Assembly (NCBI GenBank): GCA_035294305.1
Contig: DATGLD010000023.1
Span: 1-44,535, forward strand
Direction of reading: 5' to 3'
DNA: 44,535 nucleotides
Source of the DNA: DASRBN01 sp035294305
GTDB taxonomy: Bacteria; Chloroflexota; Ktedonobacteria; Ktedonobacterales; Ktedonobacteraceae
Shown here: positions 7,745 through 17,208 of the stretch, one piece after another
Position numbering within the stretch: position 1 is the first letter of the stretch
How the letters are laid out: each line of letters starts with the position of its first letter
Translations under genes and position numbers: made by a program
Notes under the pieces: model-generated
Told to the model about the DNA's origin: nothing
Database searches by the model: none
Seen by the model: only the letters and a program-made list of their open reading frames with translations

Positions 7745-8719
7745 ATGACTGAGACAACAATGACGGTGCCAGGAAGCAGCGCTACCCGGCCAGGCGCCGG
7801 AGAAGTCGTCCTGCGCACCCGCAATCTTTCCAAGCAGTATGGAAAACGTCTCGCCGTGGATAACCTCAATCTGCAAGTGCAGCGCGGCGAAATCTTTGGT
7901 TTTCTTGGTCCCAATGGCGCCGGTAAAACGACGACCATTCGTATGGCCCTTGGATTGATCACTCCGACTGCCGGTTCGGTCGAGATTCTGGGGCAGGATG
8001 TGGCAACCCGCAAAGCGCGTATCTTGCCGCGTGTAGGCGCGCTGGTCGAGACGCCTGCTCTCTATACCTACCTCTCGGGCCGCGCCAACCTGCAAGCGGT
8101 TGGCTTCGCGTTAGGTGGCGTGCCTGCGCCGCGCATCGATTATGTGCTGGAGCTTGTAGGTCTGCGAGAACGGCAAAAGGACCGCGTGCGCACCTACTCG
8201 CTCGGTATGAAGCAGCGCCTGGGAGTCGCCATGGCGCTGTTGCAAGACCCCGATGTGCTGATCCTGGATGAACCGGCCAATGGCCTTGACCCGGCAGGTA
8301 TCGTCGAGATACGTGACCTCATGCATCGTCTCTCCGCCGAGGGTAAAACCGTTTTCATTTCCAGCCACCTGCTTTCAGAAGTGCAGCAGATCTGTACTCG
8401 CGTGGCCATCATCAACCTGGGTAAGCTCGTCACCGAATCTACCGTCGAGAATCTCACGCGCGGCCAGGGGGATTTCGCCGTCACGCTTGAGCGAGCAGTC
8501 GATGCGCTCGCGCTCATTCAGCAGCAGCCGTGGGGCAAGGGAGCACACCTGGCCGCGAATGGCGCTTTGATTACACCCGCTCCGGGCAACCGTGGTCGCG
8601 ACCTGAATCTGTTCCTGGTCAATGCCGGGTTCGCGCCCGATACGATCACACAGGCAACGCAGGACCTGGAGGAAGTCTTCTTACGCCTGACAGCTAATGG
8701 TTCAGGAGGTCTACATTGA
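7745..8719 (+). CDS. ABC transporter ATP-binding protein
   Basis: This is the ATPase half of an ABC-2-type exporter, acting at the cytoplasmic face of the membrane. In 324 aa, Walker A GPNGAGKTT lies at residues 55-63. The signature YSLGMKQRLG (replacing LSGGQ) is at 151-160, Walker B VLILDEP at 171-177, and the H-loop SSHLL follows. The C-terminal extension of about 90 residues is typical of DrrA/CcmA/BcrA-type exporters. GGAG precedes the ATG. Its stop overlaps the TTG start of the permease (TTGA), so the two are translationally coupled. Cargo cannot be told; relatives export drugs, lantibiotics or lipids. Confidence 0.93.
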   Translation: MTETTMTVPGSSATRPGAGEVVLRTRNLSKQYGKRLAVDNLNLQVQRGEIFGFLGPNGAGKTTTIRMALGLITPTAGSVEILGQDVATRKARILPRVGALVETPALYTYLSGRANLQAVGFALGGVPAPRIDYVLELVGLRERQKDRVRTYSLGMKQRLGVAMALLQDPDVLILDEPANGLDPAGIVEIRDLMHRLSAEGKTVFISSHLLSEVQQICTRVAIINLGKLVTESTVENLTRGQGDFAVTLERAVDALALIQQQPWGKGAHLAANGALITPAPGNRGRDLNLFLVNAGFAPDTITQATQDLEEVFLRLTANGSGGLH

Positions 8720-9666
8720 GTACTGTTATGACAACGACGCAAACCACGCCGGAAGAACATGTGCATTTGCGCAACGCTACTCCCAGCTTTTTTGGCCTGG
8801 TACGAGGCGAATTCTTCAAGATGTTTCGCCAGTGGACGACCTGGATTCTGCTGGTACTCTACCTGGGCGTAATCATTTTGCCCTACATTATCGAGTTTAC
8901 CGTGCCCAACGTGAAGACCAATATTCAGGCTGAACCGCTGCATTTCTTCTATGACGTGCTGTCGGTTGGGCTCGCCATCGTGCGCGTCTTCAGTGGCATC
9001 TACCTGCTGATCCTGGGCGCGCGTATAGTTGGGCTGGAATACCAGTTAGGCACGATTCGCGTCCTCTTATCGCGCGGCGTTGGACGTTTGCAACTGCTCT
9101 TCTCCAAGATGCTGACGGTTGCAATCGTCGCCCTGGCCTTGCTGGTGATCGGCCTGGCGCTCAATTACCTGATGTCCCTGATCCTGGTGGCCGGCGTGAC
9201 AGGCAATCTGAATGCCTACAGCGCTCTCAACGGGCAATTCTGGTCGGATGCCTGGACTTATGTCTTGACGATCCTACTGAATATGGCCGTGACCATGCTG
9301 CTGGCGATTGCGGCGTCGGTCGTGGGTCGTTCGCTCTCCTTCGGGCTGAGCGCGGCGCTGGTTTTCTTCCCCATTGACAACATCGGGACGGTTATCATGA
9401 CGCTGGCCTATCGCGTGACAAATAGCGATTTCTGGCTGAGCGTCACGGCCTACTTCCTGGGGCCGAATCTGAATACGATGCCGAATGCGATCAACGGCAA
9501 ACTCCAGTCCATAGGGGCGGCACCGCTCTACTTCGTTGACCAGTCTGGGCAGGCGCACGGTATTCTCGTCGATGGAACGCATACTGTGGTCGTGGCAATA
9601 ATCTACGGGTTGATCTTTGCCCTCATTGCTATTGTGCTAACCTGGCGGCGCGATGTAATGGAGTAA
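8716..9666 (+). CDS. ABC-2 type transporter permease
   Basis: This is the membrane half of the exporter encoded with the preceding ATPase. The 316-aa protein has a cytosolic N-terminus with the coupling segment LVRGEFFKMFRQWTTW. About six hydrophobic segments follow (residues about 43-66, 85-107, 138-163, 190-230, 243-262 and 292-312), and the end WRRDVME is positively charged, as is usual for ABC-2 permeases. It starts at TTG 8716, inside the ATPase stop codon, behind AGGAGGT. A perfect palindromic terminator follows 12 bases after the stop. Confidence 0.9.
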   Translation: MSTVMTTTQTTPEEHVHLRNATPSFFGLVRGEFFKMFRQWTTWILLVLYLGVIILPYIIEFTVPNVKTNIQAEPLHFFYDVLSVGLAIVRVFSGIYLLILGARIVGLEYQLGTIRVLLSRGVGRLQLLFSKMLTVAIVALALLVIGLALNYLMSLILVAGVTGNLNAYSALNGQFWSDAWTYVLTILLNMAVTMLLAIAASVVGRSLSFGLSAALVFFPIDNIGTVIMTLAYRVTNSDFWLSVTAYFLGPNLNTMPNAINGKLQSIGAAPLYFVDQSGQAHGILVDGTHTVVVAIIYGLIFALIAIVLTWRRDVME

Positions 9667-9678
9667 GCAAGCTCGCAC

Positions 9679-9710
9679 AAAGCCCTCATCCCGGCCGGGA
9701 TGAGGGCTTT
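9679..9710. terminator. Fully palindromic bidirectional terminator
   Basis: AAAGCCCTCATCCC (9679-9692) and its exact complement (9697-9710) flank GGCC. It ends the ABC operon on the plus strand and the ferritin-like gene on the minus strand; flanking A and T runs are built into the stem. Confidence 0.85.
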
Positions 9711-9729
9711 ATGCTAATCGAGAGACTGA

Positions 9730-10497
9730 TTACGAGCAGGGAACGACATACGGCATGCGATGAATCACATCCGGTTCCTTCACCTGTGTGCGCTCGTACT
9801 TGTACGAATTGCCTTTCTTGGGGCTGAGGAAGCCTTCTTGCGTCAGCACATTAACGGCGTCACTTACCGATTTCACATAGACGGGAGTGAACGCCCAGTT
9901 ATTGGGAAGAGGAATGGAGGGATCGATGGAACGACCGATTGCGCGGTGTTCGGCTTCAATCGTGCAAATCTGGGCCGCCAGTTCCGCCAGGTCCGAGCGA
10001 TTCATGTCCGCAAACTCGCGGATGGCCGCGATATAGGCCGACTCGAAAGCCGTTTCAAGCATATCGAGGGTCGCAATAAACTTGTCCAGGTGCTGGAATG
10101 TCCCCATCCCATTGGGAAAGCTAAAAGTGCCCGTCACCGGCGTACCACCGGCTTTTACCAGCAGGTCGCGATGCAATTGCTCTTCAACAATCGCACCTTC
10201 CAGATATTCAAAGTTTGCCCCGCTAATGCCAAGCGTACCGGCATTTTCGATTCCGTTGGCGTAGAAGGTGACCGCCAGTTGCTCTGCCGTTGCCGCAACA
10301 CTCAGAATCGTGGTAATGCTATCGACCGGGCAGGTCGATGCCGGTGCTGCGTGCGCGACCGTGCCATTGCGCGCCAGTAGAGTGCCGCCAACTGCGAGCC
10401 CGGTCGCTCCTGCTGCGCCAGCAAGTGCGCCCCTAAGAACCGAGCGGCGCGATTTCAGGCTTGAGAACAAGGTAATGCCTTCGTTTGATTTCTCCAT
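9730..10497 (-). CDS. Tat-exported ferritin-like domain protein
   Basis: The 255-aa protein starts with a twin-arginine signal (SRRSVLRG, then an Ala/Gly-rich core ending VAHAAP), so it is probably exported folded with metal bound. The mature part has the four-helix PF13668-like pattern: AATAEQLAVTFY, VEEQLHRDLL (E-x-x-H), AFESAYIAAIREFADM and CTIEAEHRAIGR (E-x-x-H). The Glu and ExxH residues are the expected di-metal ligands. Bacterial relatives are linked with stress and desiccation, but the reaction is not established. It is monocistronic, ending at the palindromic terminator. The start at 10497 (ATG) is followed directly by the Tat signal. Confidence 0.85.
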   Translation of the reverse strand: MEKSNEGITLFSSLKSRRSVLRGALAGAAGATGLAVGGTLLARNGTVAHAAPASTCPVDSITTILSVAATAEQLAVTFYANGIENAGTLGISGANFEYLEGAIVEEQLHRDLLVKAGGTPVTGTFSFPNGMGTFQHLDKFIATLDMLETAFESAYIAAIREFADMNRSDLAELAAQICTIEAEHRAIGRSIDPSIPLPNNWAFTPVYVKSVSDAVNVLTQEGFLSPKKGNSYKYERTQVKEPDVIHRMPYVVPCS

Positions 10498-10692
10498 TAA
10501 AACCGGTTTTCCTTTCTAAAAGGTGAAGTAATCACGACAGTACAACATGATGTCCTACTGCTACATCTCTTTCACTTCCTGAATAGCTAAAATCAGAGGA
10601 AGCGGACGCACAAGAAGAGTGAGTTCACAGGCTGTTGTAGAACTATGGTAGTAGGTGTTCTTCTTTGTTCGTCATCAAGCAATACGCCTGCT

Positions 10693-10741
10693 ATAGCAGG
10701 TTGGATTACAATTTTCGAGCCACTACACTCCAACCTGCTAT
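10693..10741. repeat. Perfect 13-bp inverted repeat, possible nadE terminator
   Basis: ATAGCAGGTTGGA (10693-10705) pairs with 10729-10741 over a 23-base loop. It lies 50 bases past the NAD synthetase stop, in the gap before the ferritin-like gene. No T-run follows on the minus strand, so it may instead be a regulator site. Confidence 0.45.
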
Positions 10742-10789
10742 TATTTTGGTAGAATCCAGCGTATGGTTGCATATTAGGTTACATAATTT

Positions 10790-12553
10790 TTATACCGTTT
10801 CCCTGTACTTATTGGTGATGGGCAATCTTCTGTCCCGGCCAAAGGCCCGTGTAGTGATCTTCACTCCTGGTGGGGCCTGGCGGCGTTTGTATTCGCTCAA
10901 ATCGACCATGCGCATCACGCGCTCGACTGTTTTGCGGTCAAAACCCATTGCCAGCATTTCCTCGAAGCTGCGGTCATCCTGGGCATAAGCTTTGAGGATA
11001 GGATCAAGTACATCGTAGGGAGGCAGGCTATCGACATCCTTCTGGCCGGGACGCAGTTCGGCGGAGGGGGGTTTTTCGAGGACTGAGAGCGGGATAACGG
11101 GTGTACCTGCGATACTGTTGCGGTAGACAGATAATTCGTACACCAGCGTCTTAAGCACATCCTTGAGAACGGCGAAGCCTCCGGCCATATCGCCGTACAG
11201 CGTGCTATATCCCACAGCCATCTCAGATTTGTTGCCGGTGGTCAGCACCAGCGGTCCCAGCTTATTAGAAATGGTCATCAGGATGTTGCCGCGAATACGC
11301 GCCTGCAGGTTCTCTCCGGCCAGCCCCAGGTCGCCCTCGCCCAGGGCGGGGCGCAACATCTCCAGGGACGTGCGGAAAGTTTCCTCAATGGGGATGGTCA
11401 GCATCCGGATGCCGAGGTTTTCGGCCAACTGCTGCGCGTCGGTCTTGCTGCCCTCAGATGAGTAGCCGGAGGGCATGGAGACACCGAGGACGTTTTCGGC
11501 GCCCAGCGCGTCAACGGCAATCACCGCCGTCAGTGAGGAATCGATGCCCCCTGAGAGACCGATGATTACCTGCTTGAAGCCAGTTTTGCGCACGTAATCG
11601 CCCGTCCCCAGCACCAGGGCCGAGTAGATTTCCTGCAGGCGGCCCATCTTCGGCTCGATGCGCTGTGGAGCGTCCAGGCCAACCTTGCCATTTCGTGGTG
11701 CCGGCGCAGGCTTTGCATTCACCGTAATGATTGGCACCTCGTTTGGGTTGGCCTGCAAACGTTCCTGGCGACGGCGCGGATCGTGCAGCCTTGAGCGGAA
11801 AACGGAGGCCGTATCGAGATCGACGACCAGCATATCCTCGGCGAACTCTTTGGCGCGGGCTATGAGCGCTCCCTGTTCGTTGAAGACCATGCTGCCACCG
11901 TCAAATACCAGTTCGTCCTGGCCGCCGACCATATTCAGGTAGACGACAATTACGCCGTTATCGGCGGCGCGAGTTGCCAGCATCTCCTGGCGGAAAATGC
12001 CCTTGCCGGCATAATAGGGCGAGCCATTAATGTTGATGATCACTTCGGCCCCGGCATGCGCCTGCAAGGTCATGGGGCCGGTAGGATACCAGACATCTTC
12101 GCAAATGTTGATGCCAACATGTACCCCGTTCATGAGAAAGATAGGCGCTTTCCTGCCCGCCGCGAAATAGCGATTCTCGTCGAACACGCCATAATTGGGC
12201 AGGTAGTGTTTATGGTAGACGCCGCAAAGTTTCCCCTCGGAAATAACTGCCGCTGCGTTATAGATATCGTGGTCGCGGTCAACGAAGCCGATCACCGCGG
12301 TCAATCCGGGCAGGTCACGGCTGGCCTGGATGAGCTCATCCAGCTTGCGCAGGTTATCGTCCACAAATCCTGGCTTGAGCAGCAGGTCTTCGGGCGGATA
12401 ACCTGTCAGCGCCAGTTCCGGGAAACACACGATATGCGCTCCCGAAGCGTGCGCCTGCCGCATAGAATAAAGCATTTTTCGCGCATTGCCCTCCAGGTCG
12501 CCCACGGTCACATTGATTTGGGCAAGTGCCACTCGAAGCGGTAGAATATTCAT
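10790..12553 (-). CDS. nadE: Glutamine-dependent NAD+ synthetase
   Basis: NadE amidates nicotinic acid adenine dinucleotide to NAD+, the last step of NAD synthesis, using ammonia released from glutamine. The N-terminal nitrilase-fold domain (about 1-270) shows the catalytic triad: Glu46 in FPELALTGYPPEDL, Lys115 in YHKHYLPNYG and Cys151 in NICEDVWYP. The C-terminal synthetase domain has the PP-loop GLSGGIDSSLTAV, the MPSGYSSEGS segment and TTGNKSEMAVGYSTLYGDMAG. At 587 aa it is the bacterial two-domain form. AAAGGAAT stands seven bases before the ATG. It is probably transcribed alone. Confidence 0.96.
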   Translation of the reverse strand: MNILPLRVALAQINVTVGDLEGNARKMLYSMRQAHASGAHIVCFPELALTGYPPEDLLLKPGFVDDNLRKLDELIQASRDLPGLTAVIGFVDRDHDIYNAAAVISEGKLCGVYHKHYLPNYGVFDENRYFAAGRKAPIFLMNGVHVGINICEDVWYPTGPMTLQAHAGAEVIININGSPYYAGKGIFRQEMLATRAADNGVIVVYLNMVGGQDELVFDGGSMVFNEQGALIARAKEFAEDMLVVDLDTASVFRSRLHDPRRRQERLQANPNEVPIITVNAKPAPAPRNGKVGLDAPQRIEPKMGRLQEIYSALVLGTGDYVRKTGFKQVIIGLSGGIDSSLTAVIAVDALGAENVLGVSMPSGYSSEGSKTDAQQLAENLGIRMLTIPIEETFRTSLEMLRPALGEGDLGLAGENLQARIRGNILMTISNKLGPLVLTTGNKSEMAVGYSTLYGDMAGGFAVLKDVLKTLVYELSVYRNSIAGTPVIPLSVLEKPPSAELRPGQKDVDSLPPYDVLDPILKAYAQDDRSFEEMLAMGFDRKTVERVMRMVDLSEYKRRQAPPGVKITTRAFGRDRRLPITNKYRETV

Positions 12554-12665
12554 AGGAAGATTCCTTTCTCAGAAAATAATTACGACATATCTACGAGCAT
12601 CCACATGGAGTGAGAGGTAAGGCAGGAGGGCGACTTCCTGCGCATAACGAAAGAGGCCAATCTCG

Positions 12666-13184
12666 ATGGACATGCAATTGTACGCTATTCATGTCATACC
12701 TTTTGTTGTCTTTGTATATCTGGGGTTTCTGCTCTTCATGCAGCCACCAAGGGAAGTGATCGTTGCCACACTCACAGGAGGGCTGGTGATGGGTATCATC
12801 AATGTAGTTGTTGATTTCATCGCCTACTATGCCTCCTGGTGGCATTATACCGCCAGTGGTCTGCTTTTGCATCTGCCCCTGCCCCTTTATGTTACATCAA
12901 TTTTGATCTTCGGTGGAGTTGGTTATTTGCTGATCTGGCGCTTCTGGAATACGCGAGCGCGCTGGTTTGCCTGGCTGCTCATTATTGGCATCCCGCTGTT
13001 CGGCTTTGCACGTGACGTGCTGGATGCGCTGGTTACACATTCAAGCTTCATTACGTGGGATAGTCCCCTGGCCGGCCCGTTAGATTTTGTTTTGTGGGTA
13101 GTGATGTTCTTCGCGGGTTTCTTCGTGTTTCGAAGGCTGCTCGCGCCAGTATCCGGCGAGCATAGACCACAAACGAACCCGTAG
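12666..13184 (+). CDS. Unrecognised multi-pass membrane protein
   Basis: I do not recognise this 172-aa protein. About five hydrophobic segments are visible (residues about 8-24, 33-56, 67-89, 98-116 and 137-156), with the charged end RRLLAPVSGEHRPQTNP probably cytosolic. A conserved-looking FIAYYASWWHYTASG follows TM2. ATG 12666 has GAAAGAGG about nine bases upstream. It starts 112 bases from the divergent nadE start, so the two may share a promoter region. Function is unknown. Confidence 0.7.
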   Translation: MDMQLYAIHVIPFVVFVYLGFLLFMQPPREVIVATLTGGLVMGIINVVVDFIAYYASWWHYTASGLLLHLPLPLYVTSILIFGGVGYLLIWRFWNTRARWFAWLLIIGIPLFGFARDVLDALVTHSSFITWDSPLAGPLDFVLWVVMFFAGFFVFRRLLAPVSGEHRPQTNP

Positions 13185-13281
13185 GGCCGATTGCTCGCGC
13201 CCAGCGCCGATTCATCGGCCTTGCGGGGTGATCATTAACTCTATTATCACCTGGTACTGGCATACATTCCCAATCTGGTAT

Positions 13282-14643
13282 CTACCCCTCAAGTTTCTTG
13301 GCCAGTTGCTGTGCCAGTTCCAGCTCGTAAGTATCTGCCACCGGCAATTGCCGCCAGTACTGGTGAGCGGCAAAGTTGGCGGCCAGTATGACGCCGAAGC
13401 GGTCTAGCAGATAGGCATTGGATGAAGCAGGTGTGGCCGTATTATTCAATGGCGCGCCAATGGCGAGACACCCTGTAGCAGGATTTGATGCGGCGCTAAA
13501 ATGCCAGTTCATGCCCGTTTCATCATCGGTAACGCTATATTCCCCGGTCGAACCGATCTCTTCCTCAGCAGAGAGACAGGCAAGGTCGCCCTGAGAAGTT
13601 ACCTGGTTGCTGAACACGACGCCGACGTGCGCGTTTCCGCCACCCCATGTGATATTGAGTTCAAGCAGGTGGTCCGCGCTATTTGATTGGCCTTTCGCGA
13701 TGACGCGGCCATCAAGCGTTGTATAGGTCCAGCTCGAGTAGATCAAGGCGAGAGCATTCCATTGCCCTGCACCGGTTGCGACTGTGGATGTAGAAAGTGG
13801 AGCGGGGCAAAACAGGCGACAGGACTGGCAATCCTGTAAGATGACCTGGGTCGCGCAAGTCTGTTGCGAGTTGGGGCCGGCATCCAGGTGGAAGCTCAGC
13901 GTAGCCTGCAAGGGCTGCGTCGCGGTTACACCGGTGACCATTTCTTGCAAATCGCCGCCGGTCAGAACATTCATTGCATACTGCTCTCCTGGCCATATGA
14001 TGGTGGTGGATTGCAGCCTATCCAGCGCCGCCTGTGTCGCTTGAATCAAAGCAGTTTGCTGTTTATCAGGAAGCATGGCAAGTGAGACATCGAATGAAAT
14101 CACCCACGCGCTCAGGCCAGAATCGAGATGTACTGCTTGATTGACGCGACAGGTATCGGTGGCAAACACGGGAGGCACGGATATGGTACAGCTTTGCTCA
14201 TTGAAAGGATAGGCGTCCCAGATGATCACGTGTTGCCCGCGAGGTATGCGAATCGGTGTTTCTCCAATTGCAGGGAGATGGGCAACAGGATGGTTATCAA
14301 TAGAAACCTGGCTCCAGGAAGGGATTCCTTCGATGTAGAAAAGATCGATGCCTGGCGCCAGTGTGGGGGTAGGTGTAGGTGCCTGGCCGAAGATTGCGGT
14401 TTGCAATGAATCGCGGGTGGCAGGTGAGCTTCCGATAATGACGATGATGACCAGCGCTATGATCCCCAACGTCGCAGCAAGGTACAGGTTGCGCCGGCGC
14501 GGTGGAAGATGCCGGAGGTAACGGAGCGAGGCCTCGCTCCGTAGTCGCAGCCATCCGGGTCGAAGATGGGCAAAATCCTCCTCCGGTATATCAGTGATTT
14601 CAACATCATCGTCGTAAAATTGTTCCTGGTCTTTGTCATTCAT
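13282..14643 (-). CDS. Membrane-anchored extracytoplasmic protein, PEGA-like segment
   Basis: I do not recognise this 453-aa protein as a family. The N-terminus is acidic (DDDVEITDIPEEDF), followed by an arginine-rich stretch (RHLPPRRRN) and one TM helix at about 53-71 (LYLAATLGIIALVIIVIIG), which predicts an N-in, C-out topology. A TPTPTLAP linker follows. Then a PEGA-like stretch (WSQVSIDNHPVAHLP..IRIPRGQHVIIW) and a long extracytoplasmic domain with several cysteines (TCATQVILQDCQSCRLFC) that may form disulphides. It begins 27 bases after the cyclase-family gene's stop, so the two are probably one operon. It may bind the cell wall or a surface ligand; that is inference. Confidence 0.65.
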   Translation of the reverse strand: MNDKDQEQFYDDDVEITDIPEEDFAHLRPGWLRLRSEASLRYLRHLPPRRRNLYLAATLGIIALVIIVIIGSSPATRDSLQTAIFGQAPTPTPTLAPGIDLFYIEGIPSWSQVSIDNHPVAHLPAIGETPIRIPRGQHVIIWDAYPFNEQSCTISVPPVFATDTCRVNQAVHLDSGLSAWVISFDVSLAMLPDKQQTALIQATQAALDRLQSTTIIWPGEQYAMNVLTGGDLQEMVTGVTATQPLQATLSFHLDAGPNSQQTCATQVILQDCQSCRLFCPAPLSTSTVATGAGQWNALALIYSSWTYTTLDGRVIAKGQSNSADHLLELNITWGGGNAHVGVVFSNQVTSQGDLACLSAEEEIGSTGEYSVTDDETGMNWHFSAASNPATGCLAIGAPLNNTATPASSNAYLLDRFGVILAANFAAHQYWRQLPVADTYELELAQQLAKKLEG

Positions 14644-14670
14644 CGGAGGTTCCAGGCGGACATGATGAAT

Positions 14671-15480
14671 TTACTCTTTGGCTACGAACGCAACCAGCCG
14701 GCAAAATGCCGCCTCGCCCATGTTGAACTTCCAGGGGAAGCAGCCAATCCACAGGCGCTGATCCAGCACTTCATCTATCATACCACCAGCATTTTCGACG
14801 TGGAAGACGCCGTGGGGGAACAACTGGTAATGCATCAACTGCAGGTCGTCATCGGGCCAGATTTCTTCCAAAGGCTTCCCATGCTTTTTCGCGCACTTGG
14901 CCGCCAGGTCCGCGCGTACCGTGCGCAAAACAGTGTTCATGGGATGATCCATCGAACTGGCGTCAATGGCAAACCAGGAAATCTGGCGTTTCAAGGTCCA
15001 ATCAACGAACTCACGTGTTGGGCCGGGATGCATATTGAAATAACGAATCTCGTTTGGCTCGCACTCGCCATACCAGTTGCTCTGATAATATTTGTGGTAG
15101 CCGGTATGCACCACCACAATATCGCCCGGCTCAATACGCAGCCCGGTCTTGCGCTCCCATTCCTCGAAATGTTCGGACGTATAAATATCGAAGTCGCCCA
15201 GGCCCATCGCCCCCAGGTCCACCACCACTCCCGGCCCCACCAACTTGCTCAGCGGAATGCTCCCGATATCCTGCCCATTGGTAATAAAGTGCAGTGGAGC
15301 ATCCAGGTGCGTGCCCACGTGCAGGGTGGAAGAAATAAATTGTCCGCCCACCTTTTCAAAGGCAGGTCGCTTGATCCACTTGACCGTAGGCCCCTCATAG
15401 GTCGCGAACGAGGGCGTATTGACATCCCAGTTCTGTGACAGGTCAATCACCTGCATGTTGCTCAAATCAATCGGCTTCAT
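14671..15480 (-). CDS. Cyclase family protein (metal-dependent hydrolase, kynurenine formamidase-like)
   Basis: Members of this family (PF04199) are metal-dependent amide or ester hydrolases, such as kynurenine formamidase and isatin hydrolase. The metal-binding motif HVGTHLDAPLHF is clear. Further hallmarks are VVVDLG, GDIVVVHTGYHKYY and WFAIDASSMDHP near the C-terminal half. I set the start at ATG 15480 because GAAGGAGG stands directly upstream; an in-frame start at 15537 would add 19 residues of unlike character. That gives 269 aa, normal for the family. The gene lies 66 bases after the spermidine-synthase-like gene and 27 before the membrane-anchored protein, so they may be cotranscribed. 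The substrate cannot be told. Confidence 0.85.
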   Translation of the reverse strand: MKPIDLSNMQVIDLSQNWDVNTPSFATYEGPTVKWIKRPAFEKVGGQFISSTLHVGTHLDAPLHFITNGQDIGSIPLSKLVGPGVVVDLGAMGLGDFDIYTSEHFEEWERKTGLRIEPGDIVVVHTGYHKYYQSNWYGECEPNEIRYFNMHPGPTREFVDWTLKRQISWFAIDASSMDHPMNTVLRTVRADLAAKCAKKHGKPLEEIWPDDDLQLMHYQLFPHGVFHVENAGGMIDEVLDQRLWIGCFPWKFNMGEAAFCRLVAFVAKE

Positions 15481-15546
15481 AAAACCTCCTTCAGTAAATA
15501 GACGGCGCGGGCGACCATGAAGGTGCGCCACTACCACGCTACATTT

Positions 15547-17208
15547 TTATTTATCGTTAGGATTGGTTACGGCGTCGAAAATGATCGCATCGATCAATTG
15601 CTCGACGGGCGCGCGGTCATCGGTAAACCAGACCGTGCTGTAATGCTCTTCTCGTATGTTTCCGGTGGCGATGGCGGCATCTGCCACGTCTTCCAGGATG
15701 GGATTATCTAGATTCTTCGTGTTAATCGCGAAGTTGGAGAGCGAGGTATGCGCATTCGTGCCAATAATGAGGCTGTTCTCGAAACGCTGCGTATCGATGA
15801 TATAGACATTCGGAAAGACGGAGTGCATGGTTTGGGCCAGCGCCTCTACCAGGCGAAAGTCGGTGTTTGTGCGCCCGGCATTGATGACCGTCGTGCCCGT
15901 TGGGGTGAGATGATCGCGTACCGTCTGGAAAAACTCCTTCGTCGTTAGCTGGAATGGCACGTAGGGCTGCTGGTAGGCATCGATAGCGATCACGTCATAC
16001 TTTTTCGTGGTGGTCTGCAGGTAATAGCGTCCATCCTGTATAATTACATCTAGATTCTTCTCGTTCATTTCGAAGTATTGCCGTCCCAGGCTGACGATGG
16101 TGGGGTCAATTTCAACGCCATCGATGGGAATCGGCCCATACGCAGCTGTAAATTCGCGTACGGCGGTGCCAGCGCCCAGCCCAATAATGCAAACCTTTTT
16201 CACTTGCTGCCATGTATAGGGCGGATTGTTGAAAAACGGAGCCATCATGAAGTAGTCCCAGGGACCTTCCGTCAAGACCTGGTAGGGGTTATAGATCGAA
16301 TGGATGCCGACGCCCTCGTTCAAAACCAGCTGCGTTTCCTCGCCCACCTGCACAACCTGGATATAGTTGTAGGCCGATTCTCTTTCCGTGATCAGTATAC
16401 CCCCGCCGTTGCTGCCATCGGCAGGCTTGATCGGCCCGCGTATGGCTAAAATCGAGAGCGTCATCGGGATCAGGAGTAAAATCGAAAGGAAACTTTTGTC
16501 TATCCGACCTTTTCCCCGGCTTTGGCGCGGCGTGCTAAGCCTTGTGACGACCAGGGCTAGAATCGAGACGAGCAGCAGGGACACGGCGAAGGTGAAGAAG
16601 GTGTGGTAAGTGCCAATCGTGGGTATCAGCCACAAGACGGGGAGGAAGGTGCCCAGTATACTGCCCGCGGTAGAAATGGCGTAGAGTTGCCCGGCGGTGC
16701 GCCCCGACTTACCCAGCTGTTCGATGCGCAAACGAATCGCGAAAGGCGAGACGCAGCCTAGCAGGATCATCGGAATGGCGAAGAGCAGAATCACAGCGAC
16801 CAGCGAGCCATAGAAGACACCTATCGAATAGGTGGCAAAAGAACTTTGCGACCAGAGCAGGATGGGACGCGAGATAAAGGGGATCAGTCCGATCAGGAAC
16901 GAGGCAATGATGGTCAGCGCATAGAGTGTGGCCGGCCGTGGGTAGCGGTCGGCAAGACGACCACCGAGATAGTAGCCGATGGTAAGATAGAGCAAAATGA
17001 GGCCGATGAGATTAGCCCATACAAAGAGCGAGGTGCCGAAATAAGGTGCCAACAAACGCGATGCCGACAGTTCCACGGCCAACGAGCACGCGCCTGCCAC
17101 AAACACCAGCAGGATGAGTAACCAGCCCTGTAGCGTGCTACCGGCTGTGGAAGCGATTGCGCCTTCATCTGCCTGCGGTTTGCGAGGGCGGCGAGTGGTG
17201 GTGGACAT
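15547..17208 (-). CDS. Membrane-fused spermidine-synthase-like methyltransferase-fold protein
   Basis: The N-terminal 260 or so residues hold about seven or eight TM helices (starting LQGWLLILLVFVAGACSLAVELSASRLLAPYFG, with an MFS-like look). The C-terminal half is a Rossmann domain of the SpeE superfamily: IIGLGAGTAVREF, DGVEIDPTIVSLGRQYF, DVIIQDGRYYL, YDVIAIDAYQQPYVPF, and LTTKEFFQTVRDHLTPTGTTVIN. SpeE's GGGDG is replaced by GLGAG, and the acidic substrate residues are partly lost (DAYQQP). A true aminopropyltransferase activity is therefore doubtful; a small-molecule methyl- or aminopropyl-transfer at the membrane is possible. 553 aa. GAAAGAGAG precedes the ATG. First gene of a probable three-gene operon. 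Confidence 0.85.
   Translation of the reverse strand: MSTTTRRPRKPQADEGAIASTAGSTLQGWLLILLVFVAGACSLAVELSASRLLAPYFGTSLFVWANLIGLILLYLTIGYYLGGRLADRYPRPATLYALTIIASFLIGLIPFISRPILLWSQSSFATYSIGVFYGSLVAVILLFAIPMILLGCVSPFAIRLRIEQLGKSGRTAGQLYAISTAGSILGTFLPVLWLIPTIGTYHTFFTFAVSLLLVSILALVVTRLSTPRQSRGKGRIDKSFLSILLLIPMTLSILAIRGPIKPADGSNGGGILITERESAYNYIQVVQVGEETQLVLNEGVGIHSIYNPYQVLTEGPWDYFMMAPFFNNPPYTWQQVKKVCIIGLGAGTAVREFTAAYGPIPIDGVEIDPTIVSLGRQYFEMNEKNLDVIIQDGRYYLQTTTKKYDVIAIDAYQQPYVPFQLTTKEFFQTVRDHLTPTGTTVINAGRTNTDFRLVEALAQTMHSVFPNVYIIDTQRFENSLIIGTNAHTSLSNFAINTKNLDNPILEDVADAAIATGNIREEHYSTVWFTDDRAPVEQLIDAIIFDAVTNPNDK

Noticed and set aside
15547..17208. True spermidine synthase (speE)
   Set aside because: The GGGDG nucleotide loop and acidic substrate residues are not kept and a large TM half is fused; only the fold can be claimed.
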